Shown here: piece by piece, positions 54,013 to 64,000 of the stretch | How positions within the stretch are numbered: the first letter of the stretch is position 1 | Layout of the letters: each line of letters opens with the position of its first letter | Assembly (NCBI GenBank): GCA_905250115.1 | Contig: CAJNOI010000063.1 | Span: 129,137 to 193,136 of the forward strand | DNA length: 64,000 nucleotides | From: Adineta steineri | Lineage: Eukaryota; Rotifera; Eurotatoria; Adinetida; Adinetidae | Direction: 5' to 3' | Made by a program: the position numbers and the translations under genes | Notes under the pieces: model-generated | The model's input: only the letters and a program-made list of their open reading frames with translations | Databases searched by the model: none | Told to the model about the DNA's origin: nothing

Positions 54013-55120
54013 CAGATGATTTTACTAACACATGAAGCAATTATCTAATCAGATCTAGAATAATTAAGAAAAAGAAAAAGTAAATTTTTTTAAGAAAAAT
54101 ATGTCGCACATTATTTATTTTCTTCTTCTGTATCGAGTGTTATATTTTTCTTTTTTTTGTTTCTCCACCATTTTCTCTGTCGTTACTTCATATTTAAATA
54201 CCAATGAGAAAATGCGAATATCAACTAATATAAACGAACGATTTGTTCAAATTTCTTCCTAGTGGAGGCGTTGCTAAGCAATGAAGTATAATGTCAAACA
54301 CAAGGAGACGACCGACGAAAGGAACGGGAAAGAAGAAAAAGAAACCATTATCGACACATGAGTAATGGCAAAGAATGATGAATGAGTATCGATGTATCAT
54401 ACATCATTTGTAAGCACATTACTATTTCATATGTCAACAGTTTTTTTCATTTGTTTCTATTTATTGATATGTATCAAAGAATTCTTTTAACTTATATTTA
54501 AGTATATATTGAGTAAACAATGAAATGTTTTTATTTTTGTACAATTAACATATACAAAAAGTAAAGGATTGACTACGCATACATATGAATAAAACGAATT
54601 TTTTTATTTATTAATTTTATAAAATGTTTAAAATTAGAAACATACATATAGATAAACTCAATATTGATCTTTTTCCAATAACTTTTCATTCTTCTTCTTC
54701 TGGAGGTTGTAATTTTCTAATAATCAATTCAAATGACAGGAAATTAACAAAAAATGTAGCATAAATAAAATATCCTTGTCTTTGAAAATTGTCTATCACA
54801 ATCGCATTTTCATTAAAGGCTCAACATTCGAGCATGTGATTGTTGTCAATTGAATTGGTTAATAAAACATGTTAATGCTCTTCATTGACGATCAATAGCA
54901 ATCGTTATATGTGTTAGAATAAATTATATTATGACACCATCTATAAGATTTTAATTTAATGTGTAGATTTGAACTTCAAGTCTAGCTATTTTCTCCTTAT
55001 CTATTTTTGAGATTATTGATTCGAAATCGTACTTGTTTGGATATGTTAGAAAGAAAAAGATTATAAAGTAGAAGTGTTCGAGAATGAAGTTTATAAGAGT
55101 GTTTGACAATGTTGAGGTAT
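54013..55120. other. Intergenic region upstream of kinesin-13
   Basis: Holds the presumed kinesin-13 promoter at its left. The rest is AT-rich, with no coding frame or repeat recognised. Confidence 0.45.
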
Positions 55121-55239
55121 GCCTACGGCCATACCACGTTGAATGCACCAGTTCTCGTCCGATCACTGAAGTTAAGCAACGTCGGGCTCGGTTAGTACTT
55201 GGATGGGTGACCGCCTGGGAATACCGAGTGTCGTAAGCT
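55121..55239 (+). rRNA. 5S ribosomal RNA
   Basis: About 119 bp with the standard eukaryotic 5S landmarks: GCCTACGGCCATACCAC at the 5' end, box A/C-like internal promoter parts (AAGTTAAGCAACGTCGGG and GGATGGGTGACCGCCTGGGA) and a 3' end GTGTCGTAAGC that pairs with the 5' end. A T-run directly after it is a Pol III terminator. It looks intact. It sits at the edge of an assembly gap. Confidence 0.95.
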
Positions 55240-55252
55240 TTTTGTTTTTTTT
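55240..55252 (+). terminator. Pol III T-run terminator of the 5S gene
   Basis: TTTTGTTTTTTTT follows the 5S 3' end directly and runs into the gap. Confidence 0.75.
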
Positions 55253-55352
55253 NNNNNNNNNNNNNNNNNNNNNNNNNNNNNNNNNNNNNNNNNNNNNNNN
55301 NNNNNNNNNNNNNNNNNNNNNNNNNNNNNNNNNNNNNNNNNNNNNNNNNNNN
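55253..55352. other. Assembly gap of 100 N
   Basis: Exactly 100 N, the usual placeholder for a gap of unknown length. A T-run on one side and an A-run on the other, beside a 5S gene, suggest a collapsed tandem 5S array or a low-complexity break. Confidence 0.95.
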
Positions 55353-55409
55353 AAAAAAAAGAAGCTGAAAATGATGAGTAATTATTATTGATCGTTTGTC
55401 GATACGAAG

Positions 55410-57359
55410 ATGGGCTGTACGAATTCCAAAGAAAATACAAATCCGCCTACAACAACAACAATAACAGATAATAGTCAACAATTGATTAATGATCATTTTC
55501 GCAAATGGTTGAAATCAAATCGACCAAAAGCTGATGAATATGTACTCAATGATATTCTATCAACAACACAACAACCCAATGATATAGACGATTATCGCCC
55601 AATAGTTCGCAAAGCTCTTGATATACTTTCAGAGCGTAATGATATAAAAACAACAAATAAACTAACTAAACTTGTACAAAAAGAAGTGTCTCTTGCATCA
55701 CCAAAAAAAGTTGCACGTACAATTGATGTATTAAAACAAACAGCAGAAAAATTACGACAGGGACAGTTGCAACTTGATAATAGTCAAGAAAAAACAACAA
55801 CAACGAATAGCAATGGCGAAGTAATAAAGAAAAAACAAATTTTTATTCCAGATAGATATATATATAGATATTTTTGTTTATAAATATTATTTAGATTACA
55901 AATAATACAAAAACAGGAGATAATAAACATGGTCAACTATCATCAACAGAACCGGGTATTGTTTTAAAGGAAGCTTTAGAAAAAGCACGTATTTCATTTT
56001 ATAAGGTAAATATAAAGAAAAAAAAAGTTAATCAAGAAAAAGAAAAGTTTTTATTTATTTTATTATATTAAGGGTAAACAAGCTGCTATATTTGCTAATC
56101 CAAATGGTGGCTATGACGTACGAATTATTGATGAGAATGATGATACAATTAATCACGATGGAAATCTTCTTCGTTCAATTATTGTTACTGAAGTTAAAAT
56201 GCGTCCGAAATCAACGATAACAACAACAACATCACCATTATTTACTGCACCACCACCACCTCCACCATCAACAAAAGTACTTGATGAACATAAAATTGGT
56301 GATGATTTTCGTCGTTCAATTGATGCTGCTCTTAAAGGACTCGAAGCGATCTATCATACATCACCCACTACATCATCATCTGAACATACTCGAGAGACTC
56401 ATATTGATAAAAGATCAGCGTCGAATGTAACAAAACCAACATCACAAGATAATACTGTTAATTTAGCCGAAATTATTCATGAAGCAAAAGGCATTACAAA
56501 TATTAATGATGGAAGACAACAAGCTATTAGTCAAACTGACATACAACCAAAACTTGTGGGTGCTGTTGATAGTATGAATGAAATTATGCTAGGAGCTATT
56601 GAATCAACGAGTGGAAGTCAAATTGGAGATCCAATACCACAATTATCTAATGATACAGTAGGAAAATTAGTTTTAATTCTACAAAATGAAGATACACAAC
56701 GTGTAATTAATGAAACAAAAGAACATGTAGAAAGTCTTCCGGCAAAGCAAATTTCATTTGATTCTATTGGTTTAACATCAAATTTACAAAATAAAGAATC
56801 AATAACATCTTCATCTACTTCTAATAAAGAAAATCTCAATGAATTAACGCAAACAGGTATAATAAACTCGAATTCGCCAACATCAATAACAAAATTTGAT
56901 TCATCATCTGATAAAATTGAAGAAGAATCACTGATGAATCAACATTCATCATCAAAAATACCGACATCGATTAGTCAAATAATCGAAGAACAGAATAAAG
57001 TTCTTTCAGAATCATCACCACCTGTTGTTTCACCTATTGACATGAATACAACAGGTAAATTACCAAGTCATAATGTAACTTATACAGAAATTATTCATTC
57101 GGAATCACTTGATGGTGAACAATCACGTCGTTTTATAACAGAATCATATGATGAACAACCATCGAAAAATGGTGATGATCAAGCAACATCATCACTTAAA
57201 GTTATTACAAAATCTGAATTTTCAAATCATCCATCATTAGGTGAAAAAATTATGGAACAAAGTGTTCAAGTTATTAGTGTTAAAGTACGAAATGAAACAA
57301 CAATTCCATCACCAACATCAAATGAAAAACAATCTCTTCAAAATGACACAATGTTTTAA
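55410..57359 (+). CDS. Putatively N-myristoylated/palmitoylated unknown protein, 602 aa
   Basis: Exons 55410-55820, 55895-56005 and 56073-57359 join in phase 0 to 602 aa. The start MGCTNSKE is a textbook signal for myristoylation at Gly2 and palmitoylation at Cys3, so the protein should sit on the inner face of the plasma membrane. Residues 25-120 form a charged helical region ('DHFRKWLKSNRPKADEYVL', 'TNKLTKLVQKEVSL'). The middle has a short ordered piece, 'KQAAIFANPNGGYDVRII'. The last ~350 residues are Ser/Thr/Glu-rich and disordered. The start resembles membrane-bound scaffold or A-kinase-anchor proteins, but I recognise no family. It begins 57 bp after the assembly gap. Confidence 0.75.
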
Positions 57360-57868
57360 ATTTGTTGCTTAATTCTTTTGTTTTCTATTTGTTTGTGCGT
57401 TACCCTTTTTATCATCGATAAGAATTATCTTGCTCTATTACTTACTGTGCAATTATTATTATTATTTTTTACTATTGTCTGTGGGTGTATGTCTATATGG
57501 ATTTTTTTATACTTATTTTAAGAGAATGTCTCGAGAAAGTCTATATATATATTTAATTGTGAATTGAATTCAGTTAATTAGTTTTTATTTCAAAATAAAA
57601 ATCAATAAGAAATCTTTGAATGACAAATAAATGAAACACTAAAAATCTAATCTTGATTATGCGAGGTTTCTCTTCTCTTCTCTTTCATCATTACTTTCTT
57701 TTTGTATCATGCTGTGGGGATAAAAGTAATCATACGGAAAGATATAAATGCATTAGTTATAGGATAAGAATAAATCAAGATTTTTGTTAAAGAGCTACAG
57801 CTAATTCATCTGAAAAAGAAAAAGAAATAGAAATATTTTATTATCAGTGATAAGAATAAAAGTATTGA
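57360..57868. other. Convergent intergenic spacer
   Basis: The 3' UTRs of two converging genes. AT-rich; no other feature. Confidence 0.5.
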
Positions 57869-58718
57869 TTATAAACCTTTAGCTGGTATTGATTGAAAAA
57901 ATCGTGTCGTACGAAATATTCTTATATTTTCTTCTGGTTTAGAAGTTGTTGGAACTTCTACAATTGATATTGGCGTATTTGGTTCTGATACTGAATCATT
58001 ATTTTTACTATCGACTGATAGAGAAGCATGAAATTGAGAAGTATAACGCATATTTGCATAAAACTTTCGAGCAATTTCAGAAGCTCGACGGTTACTGATA
58101 GATCCTGAACGTACTATTGGTAACTAATCAAAAAACATTTCATGTTTAATCTTTTAATAAAATAAATTACTTGAGATTGATCGATTTCAAGACCAGCATG
58201 TATTCCATTTTCATTAGTATCTTCATTATTATTTTGTTTTTTAGCAGATAATTGTCGTTTGAGATTAGCTGTACGAATATTTTTTACAAGTGTATATAAT
58301 TTTGGTGATTCATCTCTTACAGGATTATATATAGATGGCCATCTATAACGATAACTAGCTGAAGCATGTTTTTCATCAGACGAATTATTTTCTAAAGTAA
58401 ATAGAAAATTAATTTTCGGATTTATGCAATCTTGATTTCTTATTAAAAACAGACAGTTTTTAACTAATTAAAGTTTTTTTCCCCTAATAACTAAATTCCT
58501 TATAAATAGAATGTATATAAATCAATCATTTTACCGTTCTTTTTATTGTTTCTACCGAATAAACGATCGCATATATTACGTAATTGTGAACGACATTTTA
58601 TTCGTACATAACAGAACATACCAGTAATTATAATTACACTAAATAATAATAATATTCCAAGCCATAATGGATGAAATAATTCATCAAATGGATCATAATA
58701 GTGATCAATTGCTTTCAT
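57869..58718 (-). CDS. Small single-pass membrane protein, 219 aa
   Basis: Exons 58718-58535, 58391-58171 and 58123-57869 join in frame to 219 aa. One membrane segment lies at residues about 18-37 ('LWLGILLLFSVIIITGMFCY'), with an acidic short N terminus before it and a basic stretch after it ('RIKCRSQLRNICDRLFGRNNKKN'). By the positive-inside rule the N terminus is outside and the long tail cytoplasmic. The tail is polar and Ser-rich ('SNRRASEIARKFYANMRYTS'). There is no signal peptide or family match. Function unknown. Confidence 0.68.
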
Positions 58719-59178
58719 GAATTTTATCTTATTGATTTATGAATAATGAAAACGATATGGCCAAACTATGTGAACTTCTTTTATTCCTATTAACTATTCG
58801 ATAATCGATTCCGTAACTGTCATTTTTTAAAACATAACGTAAAAATAATATTTTTCCAAAGGAAATTACTAAGATAGAAGTACGACGACTATCAATAGGA
58901 CTTTTTTTCATTAAGTAAAAAAACAAAATATAGAATCTTTCTTTTTATTTTTTTTTTCTTGTTAGTCCTTATCTATTTATGCAAAATTAAACATTAGAAA
59001 ATCAAAAAAGATAATTATCTTTTACTGTACCCTCGCAGAGTACAAAATATATGAACATCTATATATAATAGGAATTATTGTTGATTAATTTTTAACAAAA
59101 TAATGCATTATTTATTTATCAAACCATTATTACAAGGTCTTCAAGAGCTTTTTTTGTTAGCTATTAATGAAACGATAA

Positions 59179-59200
59179 AAAGAAAGAAAGAAAGAAAGAA
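59179..59200. repeat. (GAAA)n microsatellite
   Basis: Five AAAG/GAAA units in a row. Confidence 0.8.
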
Positions 59201-60084
59201 TGCTTCTAGCTAGATTCGGTATTATATGATTACAGGAACACTTTTATTTGTTATAAATTTTTCTATTTTATTACTTTTGTTTCTATCGGCAAGTATTATT
59301 GATTTATTCATCGTATTTATTAAATATAGTATCGCCTATCGAGAGACTTTTGTCTTCCTCCGTTCCTATAGATGCATATGTAATAGTTCACTTGTTACAA
59401 ACAAAAGTAAATAGTATGGAATTCATAGAATTGTTCGTGTGTGTTCATGTGAGAATAAGAACTTTATACACGGTTAGATAGATTATTTTTGGATTACAGG
59501 AAGTTTCATCTTGTCTTACTCATGTTTTCATAGTATCTGGATAAACGAATTATAATAATAATAGAATACATATGAAAAACTTTAGTATAATCCTTTAGTT
59601 GCAACGATAATTTCAATCAAATCACTCTTATTCGTATTGGAAACAAAGGAAAATCAAATTCATTAAATGTTCAGAAAACAAAAACATAATTTTATCTCCA
59701 AAAAAGCTAAAAATGAAGACTATACACTCTCGACATAGTTATTTGTTTTCATTACATATTTCAAATAAATGACAATATACTTAAAAATCGCCATTGCAAG
59801 ACAATGTCAGAGATAATAAAAATGCTTATGAGAAAAGAAACAAGAATGAATGAGAGATGAATAAAAAACAAAAAAAAAAGAGAGACTGAGAGAAAGAGAG
59901 AGAGAAGAAAAAAGAAACACTAACTTGAAACATTCGAAACAACAACAACCACCATAAATAAACGTATACAAACACAGATAAAATTGAACAGAAAAAAAAA
60001 TATCTTCAAATCCCTAATAGACTGATGCTGCTGGAGAAAGGTTAAAGATAGGCACATAATAAAGGGACTGTTCAAACAAAGAAT

Positions 60085-60117
60085 CTATTCATATTCGCTA
60101 AGCGAATAATGAATATC
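60085..60117. repeat. Short palindrome
   Basis: ATTCGCTAAGCGAAT lies in the centre, flanked by ATTCAT and ATGAAT, so the hairpin extends to about 14 bp per arm. It lies in the likely 3' UTR of the kinesin-1 gene. Confidence 0.6.
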
Positions 60118-60395
60118 AAGAAAAGGTCAAGAAAAAAGAAATGTTTATTGTTATTAGAAGTAAAAGTATGTATGCGGTAAATTCTCATAATAAATAAAAT
60201 ATTTTTTTTTGCTTGTTTGTCATTAGAAGAAGGAAAAGAAGAAGACGAAAAAAAATGTATGTACGAGCACAAACAACAACATTGTTCAAAGCACACGCAC
60301 ATAAAACAAATACGATAAATAGAAGTAGAAAGAAAACAGGAAAAAATGCATTAAGAAATGTGTTATGTCTATATGCAATAAAATTTTCTATTTTA

Positions 60396-63300
60396 TTACT
60401 GATCAATTGATTGACCACCACCACGAATTGTTGGAATAGGTGTTGAAGTATTTGTTGATGGATTTACACCAGCTCGAATAGGTTTTACTAAAAAAAAAAG
60501 AATGATTAAATTAATTTAAATATAATAAGTAATAGAAAAATCTCATTATTACAAAATTATCAGTGCTTATAATCTTCATTTCCTTGTTCTTTTTCTATTA
60601 TTCATATTTCCTGTAATCATCTTATTCTCTCCAGAACAGTCAATTTGACTTTGGAAAAAACAGGTTGCTTATTTTTTGACCTATATCTGTATAGGTGTGC
60701 ATTGCATGTAAAATAGTCGCAGCTGGAGATAGAAAGTATTTTAATAGGCATCGTTATTCTGGTTCTATACTTAGATATAGATACTATCAGTAATAATTTT
60801 TTTTAATATGGAATAATCATGTCTAAGACATAAATGACTATTTGTTGTAGATTTCTCATACAATACGATTATCAGTTAGTCAGTATAGATGATAATTCTG
60901 TATCAGTTCAACGTCCTATCTACAAATATATTGGAAAGAAGTGTTGTGTATCTGACAATATGATAATCTGATGTATTATAAACATAGACAGAAATCTGCA
61001 TTTGTCGAACAAATGAAAGAACTGATAAGTATCAGCTGCATCATTTAATTAAATGATAATATCTAACTGATTGTTTTTTTGGCATTCGGTAATAGAATTC
61101 TTTTGTTCCACATTTCAGATAGATTATTTATTAAATATTTACCTATTTGAGCAGCATTTGTACGTCGAGCAAGATTTCTTTGTCTTACAGCTTCTTTAAT
61201 ACGATCAACTTCACATTGATATCGTTTTCGATCTTTCATTGCACTTTCTTTAGCTTCTTTTAATGCTTGTTCTAATGATTTAACACGATCCATTGTTGCT
61301 TTAAGACGTTTTTCTAATTTTGGTAATTCACATCGAAGATCTGCATTTTCACGTACGAGCTATTGAAAAAAATAATTATATATATATATATATATATTTT
61401 GAATATGAAAGAATTACTTGTTTGTGAACTTTTGTTAATTGATCGAGATTATTTTCTAAAAATGAGATTTTTTGTTTTTGAGCTACAGTACCACCAAGAT
61501 CATCTTCTTCTGCGTCAGGTTGTTTTTGTGACTAAAAAGAAGGCAAATATTTTCTGTGATTACATTGAAATATAAGAATAGAAATGAAACCTTTTTAAGA
61601 CGAGCTTGTAAATCTTGAACAAATAATTTTCGTAAATTATGTAATGTTTGTAATTCTTTAGCAACAGTTTCTTCAAGACCTTTCAAATCTTGTTTAGCTT
61701 GTTCGCGACGTTCTTGTTGTAAACTATAATGAAAAGAATATTCTTCATTAGTTGTAATGAGAAAAAAAAATTAATATTGTACGTCATTTCTTGTAATCGG
61801 CTTGATTTATCTGTTTCTTCTTTTTTCAATTTTTCATAATCGCCTGATAATTTATCATAAGATAATTCTAATTTTTGTAATGAACTAAATTAGGAAGAAA
61901 ATAAAATAAAATAGAGGGTTTTTATCGAAGAAATTTTTACTCTTTCAATGTTTCCATTTGTGTTTCTTTTGTACGAATTTCATCACGTAGAGTTGCTAAT
62001 TGTTTCTGATGTTGCTCACTTATTTGTTGCATTTGCTGATTTAATTCTTTCTGAACATCAGATGATGAATTAGCTACTTGACCTAAAAAAGAAATTTAAA
62101 GATTTATTGAATGAGCCAGATTAAATAAGTATTTTTTTGAAAGAATCGCCATTCGATTCTCTACAAAATTGAGATGATCATTCGAAAGAACATCTCAAGA
62201 TACACTATTTTCAGTTCATGAAAGCTTTCGTAATTCAATCAAATATTATTTATTTTTAGTTTAGATTTTGTAGTCTCAGCTACCGGATGATCTTGTTCTT
62301 GACATCGTATACTGAATTGGTTCAAATCAGAACGGAAACTATTACAATTGCCGATAGTTTGAGGAAAACTTGATTTTTACCACCAATTTTACTCAAAGAG
62401 AGTTTTCTCTAATGCATCAAAAAGAGCATACTTCAGACTACTAGAAAATTATTAAACTGTAAATTATGGTTATAAAAATGCCTGAGTTATTTCAGTCGAT
62501 TGACCTTTGAAAGCGGTAGTGAAACTATCTATTCAGTTAATTAAACTTTAGTTTTGATCGGATCATTACCTTGAGCACGAAGTTTCACTAATTCTTCATT
62601 TAATGAATCTTGTGTTTGTTCAAGTGTACGTTTTTTCTCTTCTAATTCTTTTATCGATTCAAGCATTGAACGCATTTTAGCTTCATGTTGTTGAATTAAA
62701 AGACGAGCTTCATCAAGTTCTTTATCTTTTAATCCAATTCCTTTTTGATGATCAACTTTGTCTAATTCAAGTTCACTTAAACGCTAGAAAGAAAGAAAAA
62801 TTAATATCTCTCGTTCAATTATCTAATAAAAATAATACATACTCCACTAAGAGTTCGTGCTTCAGTTTTTAATTTACTCATATAAAGACGTGCCAATGTA
62901 AATTCTTCTTCAGCTTGATCAAGATTTTCAATAGTTGGTTTCTAAAAACGAATAAATCAATATAGATAAAAAATAAATAATTTTATATTTAAAACAAACT
63001 TTTTGTTCATTCATTTGTCCACCCATAATACCACCAATATCTCCAACATCACGTAAAAGTACAAGAATCATATCAAGAAAACGTTTACGATGTGTTTGTG
63101 ATGCTTCACGAAGGCCTTCTAATTCTTCTCGAATACCATTCAATGAAGCCTAATAATTTATAAAACAGAAAAAGAATTTTCGTACAAAAATTTAAAAATT
63201 AAACAAACCAATTTAGCATCAAGTTCTTGTGTTAATGTTTCATTTTCTTTACTTTTTGTTTCAACTTCTTGCGTTTTTTGATCATAATTAACAGCAAGTT

Positions 63301-63484
63301 CTTCAAGAGCTTGTAAAACTTCTTTAACTTCTTCCTTAGCTGATTCACTTTCTTGTTGAAGACGATTTAATTCAGCTTGAAGATTTTCATTATCTTTTCG
63401 TGCTTGACTAAATATATCATCTTGTTCAGTTGTTTGAGATTTAAGTCGTTCAATTGTTTGAGCTAAATTATTTATTTCATCATC
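60396..63484 (-). CDS. Kinesin-1 heavy chain (KIF5/KHC), 3' half, partial
   Basis: Ten exons (63484-63209, 63149-63000, 62941-62843, 62783-62570, 62082-61941, 61884-61783, 61723-61591, 61531-61418, 61359-61143, 60487-60396) all join in frame to about 514 residues of stalk and tail. The stalk shows the near-invariant KHC string '[20 protein letters not shown]' followed by '[15 protein letters not shown]'. Long heptad coiled coil continues through '[21 protein letters not shown]'. The tail has '[26 protein letters not shown]' and '[15 protein letters not shown]', typical of the light-chain/cargo region. The motor domain lies beyond 64000. The protein ends in a short Pro/Thr/Gly-rich tail. It carries cargo to microtubule plus ends. 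Confidence 0.93.
61377..61396. repeat. (TA)n run in a kinesin-1 intron
   Basis: About ten TA units next to the acceptor side of a short intron. Confidence 0.8.
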
Positions 63485-64000
63485 CTTAAATAAAATAATT
63501 CATTTATTATTTATGTATTCAAACTATTAACAATAAAATAGTAAATAAAAAAAAGATATTCAATAGAAATTTACACCAAATGATTTCCCTATTGACTAAT
63601 ATTAATGCTATTTGTACCAAGTCTTTTCCGATAAATAGAAGATTTATATGAACCTTCATTATATTTAATTACGAGTGAATAATCGGAAAAATATATGAAT
63701 TGTCTTGTTGAGCATATAAATGTTCTCCCATCGGTTTAAGTAACATATGATCACATAATTTATCTTCTATTTCGATCTGATATTTTCTTTAAGGAATATT
63801 ATTTGCCGTTAGAATATTAGTATATACAATTCATTAGAAACGCAAAGATTGTCGAGAAAAAAATCGCAGAACAACTTATCGTTCTGTTCTGATAGGCAGA
63901 ACATAACAATAAAACAAACATATATTCTGTTTTTTGTTTATTTTTCATACTGGTAAAGGCTAAGACATCTTAGAAAGTTAAATCTTAGCAATCTTGGAAA
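63485..64000 (-). other. Kinesin-1 intron continuing beyond the window
   Basis: At least 516 bp of AT-rich sequence upstream (minus strand) of the first visible kinesin-1 exon, with no further KHC coding sequence. It is longer than most introns here. Confidence 0.6.

Larger units (their letters stand above)
58719..60395. other. 1.7-kb intergenic region
   Basis: AT-rich. Contains a (GAAA)n run at 59179-59200, an A/G-rich tract at about 59866-59915 and a palindrome at 60085-60117. The right part is probably the 3' UTR of the kinesin-1 gene. Confidence 0.45.

Noticed and set aside
59866..59915. A/G-rich tract as a satellite or origin
   Set aside because: It is short, irregular low-complexity sequence with no repeat unit.

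Overview
The window is eukaryotic nuclear DNA, most likely from a bdelloid rotifer (Rotaria/Adineta-like). It is strongly AT-rich. Genes are compact and intron-rich, and most introns are about 45-75 bp with GT...AG ends. The proteins are metazoan (TRPM channel, srGAP, PDE1, kinesin-1, kinesin-13, Nedd4-family HECT ligase). The accessory set is typical of rotifers: NHL propeller, caspase-like protein, R-S-E ADP-ribosyltransferase. Non-coding patches carry degenerate TGTGGG-like motifs, which as I recall is the bdelloid telomere unit. The organism call is inference from these traits; no species marker was searched.

Layout. 1-696 is the tail of an unknown gene (+). 1277-6832 is a TRPM-like cation channel (-). 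7348-7929 is a WW-like protein (-). It diverges across 198 bp from an HSD17B10-like dehydrogenase (8128-9005, +), which is followed 94 bp later by a BTB protein (9100-9651, +), possibly as an operon. Next on the minus strand come a SOCS-box protein (9722-11367), a flavin amine oxidase (12166-13476), a secreted NHL propeller (14069-15037) and a caspase-like protein (15392-16176). About 3 kb without genes follows. Then come a C2-WW-HECT ubiquitin ligase (19260-22602, +), a secreted Cys-rich protein (24465-25503, -), an srGAP-type F-BAR/RhoGAP/SH3 protein (26518-33184, -) and, divergently, a PDE1-type phosphodiesterase (35484-37505, +).

37.5-51.4 kb is the unusual part. It is gene-poor and built from fragments: a fold-back element, a partial copy of PDE1, a broken or uncharacterised locus with an internal duplication, a duplicated 230-260 bp non-coding segment, a TTAA-flanked MITE-like element, an isolated Cys-rich exon, an ADP-ribosyltransferase gene and a decayed C2H2 zinc-finger gene. 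G/T-rich and C/A-rich telomere-like patches recur here, and two of them sit exactly where a duplicated segment ends.

51.5-64 kb returns to ordinary genes: kinesin-13 (-), a 5S rRNA gene abutting a 100-N gap, a putatively N-myristoylated unknown protein (+), a single-pass membrane protein (-) and the 3' half of kinesin-1 heavy chain (-). The cytoskeletal and signalling genes are not an obvious pathway cluster. Splice sites and exon phases below were worked out by hand from the sequence; where the frame closes I say so.
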